A DNA stretch of 16,797 bases from Treponema sp. (GTDB taxonomy: Bacteria; Spirochaetota; Spirochaetia; Treponematales; Breznakiellaceae): positions 1 through 16,797 of the forward strand of contig JAIWNU010000132.1 in the NCBI GenBank assembly GCA_020216655.1, read 5' to 3'. Both the position numbers and the translations under genes were made by a program. The first letter of the stretch is position 1. Every line of letters starts with the position of its first letter. Below are positions 7,069-13,292 of this stretch, in pieces. The notes under the pieces were generated by a model. It did no database searches. It was not told the DNA's origin and saw only the letters and a list, made by a program, of their open reading frames with translations.

Positions 7069-9162
7069 TTAAACCAGCGCAGCGTTCTTATGGGAAATTT
7101 CAGAGATTGAGTTTACTTCCTGGGCAATTGCTTGGAGCGAAACGCCCATCTCCTTTGTCAGGCTTTCCAGTTGCTGTGTTGCCGTTGTTAGCTGCTCCAA
7201 GGCATTTCCAACACCCCCGGTCTCGGAAGACATGGTGCGCATGGACCCAAAAATCTCTTTCATTCCATCTGCTTCCGCAGCAAGTTTTTCCAGTACCGAT
7301 TGAATATGGGTTCCGGATTCGGTGGTTACCGTAGCGGCGCTGTCCATAGCCCTAATCATTTCTGTTATAGTTTTGCTTATCTCGTTCGCATTTACCCTGG
7401 CCATGTCTGCCAGGTGTCGAATTTCCTCAGCTACAACCGCGAATCCCGCCCCTGCAGAACCCGCATGGGCTGCCTCTATTGCCGCATTCATGGACAGGAG
7501 ATTTGTCTGCGCTGCAATTTTATTAATGTCTGTAATAAGCCGATTAACCCCGTGTATGTGATCCCGGAGTGATTGGATAGATTTCAGCGAGGCCCCCAGT
7601 TCTTTCTGTACTGCCAGAGCCATATCAAGCAAGGCTCCCAACTCAGTGCTGCGGCTGGAAGAAAGGCTGCCAATCTCCTGAATACTGGAAAGCAGACCCC
7701 TGATCTTTTGAGTGGAATTGGCCAGTGAATCCGATTGAGCCTGGGTAAACTTTGAAAGTTCTGGCAGCATGTTTATTACCTGATTCAAGTTTTGCGTACT
7801 TGCCGCTATTTCTTTGTCCAGCTCTATGACCATATTGATGATATTGCGATGGTTCCGTTCCAGCACCAATTGGCGGTAATGCTGGCAGTTTTCCGGTTTA
7901 TTAAGCCCGTTATATACTGCAATCGCCATTTGCTCACAGCTTCCGTACCCGCAGGCTGCACAGTTCAGGAAATCTTTTTCTTCTATTTTTAACATCCTGT
8001 GGTAAATTTCCTGCAGTTCATCCTGTCTTGGAACCTGTAATCTCAGAGAATCAGACCGGTTTACATAGCTGCGCTTAAAAAGCTCCGATTTCCAATATTT
8101 GTTAATCAATCTTCGTATACTCTGGACAGAGCTTTTTTTAAAGGGGCCGCTGTTGTTGCTTAATTTTGCTGTTTCTCTCTGCAGCCTGCGTTGGACCGCC
8201 GCATCCAATATATCTATGGGAATATCCTGAGAACCGGTCCCGGTGCCGCCGTTGCAGCCCTTTTCGCAATTTAAGCAATCTAAAATCAGGGGATTTGCTT
8301 TTTTCGTAATCGATTGCGCAATGCCTTTCAGATAGTCATATACCGTCTCAGGGCCTTCAATTTTTCGAATTGTATTGTACAAATCGGGCCTTTCCCGTTC
8401 TACTGTCGCTTTAAGGCCCCCAGGAGAAGAAAACAACACGGCCCGTTCGCCGGTGGGGCCATCAAAATCAGTTTCCGGGAATGATGTTAAATTGATCTGC
8501 TGGTCTTCCAGGTAAGCGCTGATCCGCTCCAATGTTACGTTGTAATCTCCGATGCCGGTCTCATCGAATTCCCGGCGCTTTGCAACGCAGGGAGAAACAA
8601 CAAGGATCTTATGATGCTTGAGCTCAGGAAACTGGTGCCGTATCATTTTAATGGTATGGAGCATGGGGCTGTCTGCTGGCGCTAGGTAAGGCAGGAGTTC
8701 AGGCTGATAAATCTCTATGTAGGAGACGATTGCAGGACATGGCTGCGCTATAACCAACGGAGGATTCTGCTGTTTAATATGGTGCAAATAGGATTGGACC
8801 GTCAGTTCGGCCCCAAAGGCAACGTCGAAAATGTGGGTAACACCGATACTTTTTAGACATCCGTTAAAGCGGAGCCGGTCTGCATCGTAATGGGCTGCTA
8901 CGGCAGGAGCAACAATGGCAAATAATTTTTCCTTTTTGGTAATGGCCTCCATAAAGCGATCAAAATCATCAATACCCCTGCGAGCCCCATGGGTACAGGC
9001 TGCTATACAGGATCCGCATCCAATACAAAGAGTATGATAGACCGTCACCTTGTCGCCAGAACCATCAATACAGAATTTTACAGGGCACACAGAAATACAG
9101 GTGTGGCAATTGGTACATTTTTTTTCTATCACTTCTATAACTGGTGCGAGCGAATTCCCCAT
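7069..9162 (-). CDS. soluble [FeFe]-hydrogenase-like chemoreceptor (putative H2/redox sensor)
   Basis: The 697-residue fusion has four parts. Residues 10-60 hold two [4Fe-4S] ferredoxin motifs (C16/19/22/26 and C46/49/52/56). Residues about 80-330 are an [FeFe] hydrogenase H-cluster domain with C142 (AQPCPAI, loop L1), C192 and K195 (SPCVAK, L2), and C299/C303 (NCEKGCNGG, L3). All four expected cluster cysteines are present. Residues about 395-430 hold a further Fe-S motif (CAACGYGSC...C, C401/404/409/426). Residues about 440-697 form a methyl-accepting chemoreceptor signalling coiled coil with its tip region around NAAIEAAHAGSAGAGFAVVAEE. There is no membrane helix, so it acts in the cytoplasm. 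The layout resembles sensory group C (HydS-type) hydrogenases, with a chemotaxis output in place of PAS/kinase. The L1 cysteine used in proton transfer is replaced by proline, which fits sensing rather than turnover. I chose M at 9162 because GGAGG lies 5 nt upstream. A longer in-frame start at 9213 falls inside the promoter. Confidence 0.92.
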   Translation of the reverse strand: MGNSLAPVIEVIEKKCTNCHTCISVCPVKFCIDGSGDKVTVYHTLCIGCGSCIAACTHGARRGIDDFDRFMEAITKKEKLFAIVAPAVAAHYDADRLRFNGCLKSIGVTHIFDVAFGAELTVQSYLHHIKQQNPPLVIAQPCPAIVSYIEIYQPELLPYLAPADSPMLHTIKMIRHQFPELKHHKILVVSPCVAKRREFDETGIGDYNVTLERISAYLEDQQINLTSFPETDFDGPTGERAVLFSSPGGLKATVERERPDLYNTIRKIEGPETVYDYLKGIAQSITKKANPLILDCLNCEKGCNGGTGTGSQDIPIDILDAAVQRRLQRETAKLSNNSGPFKKSSVQSIRRLINKYWKSELFKRSYVNRSDSLRLQVPRQDELQEIYHRMLKIEEKDFLNCAACGYGSCEQMAIAVYNGLNKPENCQHYRQLVLERNHRNIINMVIELDKEIAASTQNLNQVINMLPELSKFTQAQSDSLANSTQKIRGLLSSIQEIGSLSSSRSTELGALLDMALAVQKELGASLKSIQSLRDHIHGVNRLITDINKIAAQTNLLSMNAAIEAAHAGSAGAGFAVVAEEIRHLADMARVNANEISKTITEMIRAMDSAATVTTESGTHIQSVLEKLAAEADGMKEIFGSMRTMSSETGGVGNALEQLTTATQQLESLTKEMGVSLQAIAQEVNSISEISHKNAALV
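8303..8320. promoter_or_regulatory. intragenic 16/18 match to the GH30 operator palindrome
   Basis: TTCGTAATCGATTGCGCA inside the hydrogenase-chemoreceptor gene differs at two positions from the perfect palindrome at 11686-11703. It encodes part of AQSITKKA, so it may be coincidental, but a match this close is not expected by chance in a window of this size. It could be an auxiliary operator of the same LacI-type regulator. Confidence 0.25.
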
Positions 9163-9184
9163 ACATTCCTCCGAGATAAGTATT

Positions 9185-9213
9185 ACTATAACCCGCCGGG
9201 GACGTAAACGCAA
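9185..9213 (-). promoter_or_regulatory. sigma70-like promoter of the chemoreceptor operon (TTGCGT-N17-TATAGT)
   Basis: On the minus strand TTGCGT (9208-9213) and TATAGT (9185-9190) are separated by exactly 17 nt. Transcription would start near 9178, giving a leader of about 15 nt that carries the GGAGG at the right distance from the ATG at 9162. This also supports that start codon over the upstream one. Confidence 0.7.
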
Positions 9214-9272
9214 ATTTGAAAGCTCATTTCATATTTCGAAGCGTAGTAATTGCCTTTTGAAATTGGCATAAA

Positions 9273-9281
9273 TGATATACA
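9273..9281 (+). promoter_or_regulatory. extended -10 promoter for the DUF523-DUF1722 gene
   Basis: TGATATACA matches an extended -10 (TG, one base, TATACA). The best upstream hexamers, such as TTGAAA at 9257-9262, are too close to be a -35. The predicted start near 9288 gives a leader of about 25 nt that includes the GGAGG at 9304-9308. It is divergent from the chemoreceptor promoter in a 150-bp intergenic region. Confidence 0.5.
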
Positions 9282-9312
9282 CTTATAAAAACACAGTAAA
9301 AATGGAGGCTCC

Positions 9313-10305
9313 ATGTCCAGTGCCCAAGAAGCTTTCCCCAAACCCCGTATCTTTATAAGCCGCTGCATCGAGTTCGATGCCTGCCGCTGGAACGGTGCCA
9401 TGATTGGCTGTGATTTTGTCAGGGTCCTTAAGCCTTTAATAGAACCTGTCACTCGCTGTCCCGAGGCCGAAATCGGTCTCGGTGTACCCCGGAACCCTGT
9501 CCGGATCGTCCGGCACGAGGGGGCTTTGGCCCTTTTCCAAATCGCAACAGGCCGTTTTTATACCAAAGAAATGCTCGCATATTGCGCTGCCGAAACAGCA
9601 CGGCTTGGTGAGCTGGACGGTGCCATCTTTAAGGAAAAGTCTCCCTCCTGCGGGGACCGGGATGTAAAAATATACGCCAGCGCAGATCCTTTGGCAGCCC
9701 AGAACGGCAAGGGCCGGGGTTTTTGGGCAGAGGCTTTCATACAGGTATATCCAGATATCCCCGAAGAAAACGAGGGGCGGCTCAACAACTTTACTATCCG
9801 TGAGCATTTTTATACCGCCATTTTCACGAGAGCCGCTTTCCGCCATGCAAAACAGTCCGGTGCCATGAAAGACCTGGTGAATTTTCATACTCGGAACAAG
9901 CTTTTATTTATGGCTTATAACCAGGCGGTCATGCGGGACCTGGGGCGTCTTGTGGCCAACCACGACCAGCTGCCGGTAGAGCATCTTTTTGCCGCATATC
10001 AAGAGCAGCTTCCCCGTATGTTCCAGCGGATCCCCCGGCGGGGCTCCATGGTAAACGTCCTCCTCCATGCCTTTGGCTATTTCTCCGGCCAGCTCGAAAA
10101 CCGGGAGCGGTCCCATTTCCTGGAACTTTTGGAAGCCTATCAAACGGGGCGGCTTCCCTTAAGCGCCTGCCAAACGGTGCTCCAGTCCTGGATTGAGCGT
10201 TTTAATCAGGAATACCTGCGGGGCCAAAGCTTTTTTAGACCCTTTCCGCAGGCTCTTATTGATATTAGCGACAGCGGCAAAGGGGTGGGCTCCGCACGGG
10301 AATAG
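9313..10305 (+). CDS. DUF523-DUF1722 fusion protein (TudS-like desulfidase plus YbgA-like domain)
   Basis: The 330-residue cytoplasmic protein has an N-terminal DUF523 domain (about 10-155) and a C-terminal DUF1722 domain (about 185-305). DUF523 members studied as TudS are [4Fe-4S] enzymes that remove sulphur from thiouracil-type nucleobases or thiouridine monophosphate. The expected cysteines are visible: C18 in ISRCIEF, C49 in TRCPE and C113 in KSPSCGD, with extra cysteines C24 and C33. DUF1722 is the domain of E. coli YbgA; here FHTRNKLLFMAYNQ and the GSMVNVLLHAFGYF segment stand out. The domain order is the usual one for this fusion. The start ATG has GGAGG 4 nt upstream. It is followed by a flavin-reductase-like gene 47 nt downstream, which could supply electrons. 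Desulfidase activity is inferred from the family and the role of DUF1722 is not known to me. Confidence 0.88.
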   Translation: MSSAQEAFPKPRIFISRCIEFDACRWNGAMIGCDFVRVLKPLIEPVTRCPEAEIGLGVPRNPVRIVRHEGALALFQIATGRFYTKEMLAYCAAETARLGELDGAIFKEKSPSCGDRDVKIYASADPLAAQNGKGRGFWAEAFIQVYPDIPEENEGRLNNFTIREHFYTAIFTRAAFRHAKQSGAMKDLVNFHTRNKLLFMAYNQAVMRDLGRLVANHDQLPVEHLFAAYQEQLPRMFQRIPRRGSMVNVLLHAFGYFSGQLENRERSHFLELLEAYQTGRLPLSACQTVLQSWIERFNQEYLRGQSFFRPFPQALIDISDSGKGVGSARE

Positions 10306-10316
10306 CATCCATCCCC

Positions 10317-10345
10317 TTGCGTTTTTTGTATTGCTTGTCTACCCT
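10317..10345 (+). promoter_or_regulatory. weak candidate promoter (TTGCGT-N17-TACCCT) before the flavin reductase gene
   Basis: TTGCGT (10317-10322) and TACCCT (10340-10345) are spaced by 17 nt. The -10 matches consensus at only three positions. It ends 7 nt before the ATG, which would give a leaderless transcript. The gene may instead be read from the upstream DUF523-DUF1722 promoter. Confidence 0.3.
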
Positions 10346-10352
10346 ATTTGTT

Positions 10353-10871
10353 ATGGAATATAAAACCATTAATCCTACCGATGCTTACAAGCTCCTGAAC
10401 TGCGGCGGTCTTGTCCTTGTTTGTACCCTCTCTCCGGAGAACCGCTACAACCTGGCTCCCATCGCATGGAACTGCCCCCTGGACTATGAACCGGTGTCCC
10501 GGGTCCTCTTTGTTATCGATCCAGGACACCAGACTTTTAAAAACCTGGAATCCAGCCGGGAATTTACCCTTGCCCTTCCGACCTATCATCAGAAAGAACT
10601 GGTCGAAAAAACAGGTTCTGTTTCGGGGGCTAAACTGGATAAATATAAAGCCTTTGAAATTCCCTTTCACGACGCAGTGGATGTGGATGCCCGTATTCCC
10701 GACGGTGTTGCTGCCTCCCTGGATTGCCGCCTTGTCGAGATTCTCAGGATTGGTTCTGTGGCTATCATTGCCGGCGAAGTCCTCTCTGCCCGGGCTATAC
10801 CCAACGCATGGGAACTGAGGCTCCACCATGCGGGGGATGACCTGTACTACCGCCCCGGCAACCGGGTTTAA
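10353..10871 (+). CDS. flavin reductase-like FMN-binding split-barrel protein
   Basis: The 172-residue protein matches the flavin reductase-like family, small dimeric split-barrel proteins that bind FMN. Typical features are the start MEYKTINPTDAYKLL, the strand NLAPIAWNCPLDYEP, the segment LFVIDPGHQTFKNLESSREFTL (residues about 51-72, quoted in part: DPGHQTFKNL) and the family-like KTGSVSGAKLDKYKAF. A possible longer start, TTG at 10317, adds 12 hydrophobic residues and overlaps a promoter-like stretch, so I prefer the ATG. No ribosome binding site is visible before it. Its position behind a DUF523 Fe-S desulfidase suggests a redox partner, but this is inference. The exact substrate is unknown. 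Confidence 0.88.
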   Translation: MEYKTINPTDAYKLLNCGGLVLVCTLSPENRYNLAPIAWNCPLDYEPVSRVLFVIDPGHQTFKNLESSREFTLALPTYHQKELVEKTGSVSGAKLDKYKAFEIPFHDAVDVDARIPDGVAASLDCRLVEILRIGSVAIIAGEVLSARAIPNAWELRLHHAGDDLYYRPGNRV

Positions 10872-10884
10872 GCAAGGGACACGG

Positions 10885-10913
10885 TTTACGCAGCCCATCG
10901 CTTTTGGTATAGT
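10885..10913 (+). promoter_or_regulatory. surE promoter (TTTACG-N17-TATAGT) giving a leaderless mRNA
   Basis: TTTACG (10885-10890) and TATAGT (10908-10913) are spaced by exactly 17 nt. The -10 ends only 6 nt before the surE ATG, so transcription would begin at or next to the start codon. No ribosome binding site precedes the ATG, which agrees with a leaderless message. Confidence 0.6.
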
Positions 10914-10919
10914 TCATCC

Positions 10920-11642
10920 ATGAAGATACTCCTCACGAACGATGACGGAATTGGCTGCCAGGGAATTTGGGTGTTGAAAAATGCGCTAGAAGCCTCAGGC
11001 AAACATACGCTGTACATGGTGGCCCCGGAAGACAACCGGTCTGGCATATCCCACGGCATAACCATGCAGGGACCAATCCGGCTGCGGCAAAAGGAAGATT
11101 CCGTGTGGGCCTGTTCGGGAACTCCCGCAGACTGTGTCATCGTGAGCATCTTAGGAGATCTGGCCATACAGCCCGATATGGTTATTTCGGGTATTAACGA
11201 GGGTCCCAATCTGGGGACCGATATCATCTATTCAGGCACCGCGAGCGCCGCCCGTCAGGGCGCCCTGCATGGCATCCCATCCCTTGCGGTCAGCATGGGC
11301 GCCCATACAAAGCCCTTTCACTATGAAACTGCCGCCCGGTACATCGCAGACCATCTTGATGAACTCCGTTCGCTCTGGGAGCCAGATACCTTTCTCAATA
11401 TCAACGTACCCAACAAAGCCGTGAAAATTGATGAATACCGTCTTACCTATCCATCCCGCCGCCGTTATAACGACCAGGTAGTCCGCTTTAACGCCCCTGA
11501 CGGGCATCACTATTGCTTCCTCGAAGGGGGCGCCATAGAAACCAAGGAAGATGACGGCTCGGACTGGCATGTGGTAGAACAGGGCCTTGTGTCCATAAGC
11601 AAAATATACATTCACCCCGTGGTTGTAGAGGCTCTGAAATAA
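10920..11642 (+). CDS. surE: 5'/3'-nucleotidase SurE
   Basis: The 240-residue protein is a full-length SurE, a metal-dependent phosphatase that removes phosphate from nucleoside monophosphates and is linked to stationary-phase survival. The start MKILLTNDDG carries the metal ligands D8 and D9. Further family motifs are APEDNRSGISHGIT (S41), CSGTPADCV and SGINEGPNLGTDIIYSGTASAAR (residues 90-112, N93). The 240-residue length is normal for the family. The ATG has no ribosome binding site and lies 6 nt from a good -10, so it is probably translated leaderless. It is not obviously linked in function to the GH30 gene 123 bp downstream, which has its own promoter and operator. Confidence 0.97.
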   Translation: MKILLTNDDGIGCQGIWVLKNALEASGKHTLYMVAPEDNRSGISHGITMQGPIRLRQKEDSVWACSGTPADCVIVSILGDLAIQPDMVISGINEGPNLGTDIIYSGTASAARQGALHGIPSLAVSMGAHTKPFHYETAARYIADHLDELRSLWEPDTFLNINVPNKAVKIDEYRLTYPSRRRYNDQVVRFNAPDGHHYCFLEGGAIETKEDDGSDWHVVEQGLVSISKIYIHPVVVEALK

Positions 11643-11685
11643 TTCAATTGCCGGCTCAATCTTACAAGACGGCGGCATAATTGTT

Positions 11686-11703
11686 TTCGCAATCGATTGC
11701 GAA
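11686..11703. promoter_or_regulatory. perfect 18-bp palindromic operator (LacI-family type)
   Basis: TTCGCAATCGATTGCGAA equals its own reverse complement, with a central CG as in LacI/PurR-family sites. It overlaps the -35 of the GH30 promoter, so a bound regulator would block transcription. No LacI-family gene lies inside the window, so the cognate protein must be elsewhere. Confidence 0.75.
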
Positions 11704-11725
11704 TAATTCTATTTCACGGTACAAT
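11697..11725 (+). promoter_or_regulatory. GH30 gene promoter (TTGCGA-N17-TACAAT)
   Basis: TTGCGA (11697-11702) and TACAAT (11720-11725) have ideal 17-nt spacing. The -35 lies inside the right half of the palindrome at 11686-11703. The predicted start near 11732 gives a leader of about 34 nt carrying a GAGGAG ribosome binding site. Confidence 0.7.
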
Positions 11726-11765
11726 ACTGATTAAGGCCGAAAACCCTATGAGGTGAGGAGTGTGT

Positions 11766-13145
11766 ATGAACATTGAACAAATTATCGAGACCGCAAAGGA
11801 TACGGACCGCCGTCTTTCTCCTGTTTCATTACATGAACGGCAGCTCGGGCAGGCAAAACACCTTTCCTGTATTATCACTATAAAACCGGAACAGACGTAT
11901 CAACCAATCATGGGATTCGGCGGGGCCCTCACCGAATCTTCTGGCTATGTTTTATCAGCCCTGCCTCGGGAAAAACGGGAAGAGGTCCTCAAGGCTTATT
12001 ATGATCCGGCGGAAGGGCTCGGCTATACCCTGGCCCGGACCCACCTGAATAGCTGCGACTTTTCACTGGGAAACTGGGCCTGTGTGGAAGAACCGGACGA
12101 AAGCCTCGCCACCTTTTCGATGGAAAAGGCCGAACGGTACCAGATTCCCCTTATTCACGACGCCATGCAAACCGCAGGCGGTCTTTCCCTGCTCATATCC
12201 CCCTGGAGTCCCCCCGCATGGATGAAGGACAACCATGATATGAACCATGGAGGCAAGCTCCTTAAAAAATACTATAAGCTGTGGGCCTCCTATTTTGTGC
12301 GTTTTATTGATGAACTGGTAAAGCGGCATATTCCGGTATGGGCTGTCTCGATACAGAATGAGCCGGAGGCAAACCAGGTCTGGGACTCCTGCCTTTGGAC
12401 CGCCAGCGAAGAGGCCGAATTTGCGGTAGAACACTTAGGTCCCCAGCTCGAAGAAGCGGGCTATGGCCATATCAAAATACTGGTTTGGGATCATAACCGG
12501 GACCGTCTCTGGGAACGGGCCAGCGAAAGCTATGCCTGGCCCGGGGCTGAAAAGTATATCGCCGGCGCAGCCTATCACTGGTATTCGGGAGATCAGTACG
12601 AGGCGGTACGGCGGGTGGCCGAAACCTATCCGGATAAGCTCCTTGTGTTTTCTGAAGGCTGCGTGGAAGGGGGAGCCCGGCCGGGGGCCTGGTTTACCGG
12701 TGAGCGCTATGCCCACAATATCATCAATGATCTCAATAACGGCTGCCATGCCTGGATAGACTGGAACATAGCCCTGGATCTTACCGGGGGGCCCAACCAT
12801 GTGGGGAACCTCTGCGATGCGCCGGTCCTGGTAGATACGGACAAAGGAAGGGCATACTATCAGAGTTCTTTCTATTATATAGGACATTTTAGCCGGTATA
12901 TAAAACCCAAGGCCCGCCGGCTTGGTGTTCAGATGGATTCATGGATGGTCCCCGCGGCAGTGGACGGCCGCATGGGCAATACTATGGAAGCCCTGGCGGT
13001 TCGTAACCTGGATGGGAGCATAGTGCTTGTACTTACCAACAGGACCGAGGCTGACATGGTATACCGTCTCAGGCTATCCGGCGAAACGAATGAGCGGACA
13101 CTCTTTTGTCCGCCCCGGGGTATACAGACTCTGGTGATTCGCTAA
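11766..13145 (+). CDS. intracellular GH30 glycosidase (beta-glucosidase or beta-1,6-glucanase type)
   Basis: The 459-residue enzyme belongs to glycoside hydrolase family 30 (clan A). Motifs run in order: MGFGGALTESSGY (49-61), ISPWSPPAWMKDN (144-156), SIQNEPEANQVWDSC with acid/base E199, AAYHWYSGD, and FSEGC with nucleophile E297. The C-terminal beta domain ends in FCPPRGIQTLVIR. It lacks a signal peptide, so it acts in the cytoplasm on imported oligosaccharides. The sequence style resembles the glucosylceramidase-like subfamilies (GH30_1 or GH30_3), which include beta-glucosidases and beta-1,6-glucanases; the specificity is not certain. The ATG at 11766 is chosen because GAGGAG sits 5 nt upstream. 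An in-frame GTG at 11760 overlaps that site. Expression is probably controlled by the palindromic operator. It converges with a beta-glucan phosphorylase-type gene, which suggests work on beta-1,3/1,6-glucan fragments. Confidence 0.93.
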   Translation: MNIEQIIETAKDTDRRLSPVSLHERQLGQAKHLSCIITIKPEQTYQPIMGFGGALTESSGYVLSALPREKREEVLKAYYDPAEGLGYTLARTHLNSCDFSLGNWACVEEPDESLATFSMEKAERYQIPLIHDAMQTAGGLSLLISPWSPPAWMKDNHDMNHGGKLLKKYYKLWASYFVRFIDELVKRHIPVWAVSIQNEPEANQVWDSCLWTASEEAEFAVEHLGPQLEEAGYGHIKILVWDHNRDRLWERASESYAWPGAEKYIAGAAYHWYSGDQYEAVRRVAETYPDKLLVFSEGCVEGGARPGAWFTGERYAHNIINDLNNGCHAWIDWNIALDLTGGPNHVGNLCDAPVLVDTDKGRAYYQSSFYYIGHFSRYIKPKARRLGVQMDSWMVPAAVDGRMGNTMEALAVRNLDGSIVLVLTNRTEADMVYRLRLSGETNERTLFCPPRGIQTLVIR

Positions 13146-13148
13146 AAA

Positions 13149-13198
13149 GCAGCAGCGTTTTACGGCGGCGCCGTTTTGCGGCCGCCTTATGTTGCTGC
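13149..13198 (+). repeat. nested GC-rich stem-loop after the GH30 gene
   Basis: An outer stem GCAGCA/TGCTGC (13149-13154 with 13193-13198) encloses an inner stem GGCGGC/GCCGCC (13164-13169 with 13181-13186). A shorter alternative hairpin, ACGGC/GCCGT (13162-13166 with 13170-13174), is followed by three more Ts. It begins just after the GH30 stop and could be an upstream terminator or an RNA-stabilising structure. Confidence 0.35.
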
Positions 13199-13228
13199 GG
13201 TTCCAGAAAACTAGGTTCCAGTAAACTA

Positions 13229-13263
13229 AAAAAGCCCCCGGGCCATGCGGCCGGGGGCTTTTT
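13229..13263. terminator. bidirectional intrinsic terminator between convergent genes
   Basis: Arms AAAAAGCCCCCGG (13229-13241) and CCGGGGGCTTTTT (13251-13263) are perfectly complementary around a 9-nt loop. The very GC-rich core is flanked by an A-run on one side and a T-run on the other, so it can terminate both the GH30 transcript and the opposing phosphorylase transcript. Confidence 0.93.
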
Positions 13264-13292
13264 ATATGCCTTCTGTGAGTTACTTTTAGAAT

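Noticed and set aside
9163..9213. 17-residue N-terminal extension of the hydrogenase-chemoreceptor
   Set aside because: The extension overlaps a TTGCGT-N17-TATAGT promoter, while the ATG at 9162 has GGAGG at proper spacing.
9436..9888. 150-residue minus-strand open frame inside the DUF523-DUF1722 gene
   Set aside because: Antisense to the conserved cysteine motifs of DUF523, with no supporting ribosome binding site or domain.
10317..10352. Upstream TTG start adding 12 residues to the flavin reductase
   Set aside because: The added residues are not typical of the family, and the DNA looks more like a promoter; the ATG at 10353 gives a normal N-terminus.
10344..10898. 184-residue minus-strand open frame opposite the flavin reductase gene
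   Set aside because: It overlaps almost all of a clear family member on the plus strand, and its translation shows no recognisable domain. It is a coding shadow.
11643..11685. TGCCG/CGGCA pair after surE as a terminator
   Set aside because: Only 5 bp with an 18-nt loop and no following T-tract.
11760..11765. In-frame GTG start 6 nt upstream for the GH30 gene
   Set aside because: It lies on the GAGGAG ribosome binding site that serves the ATG at 11766.
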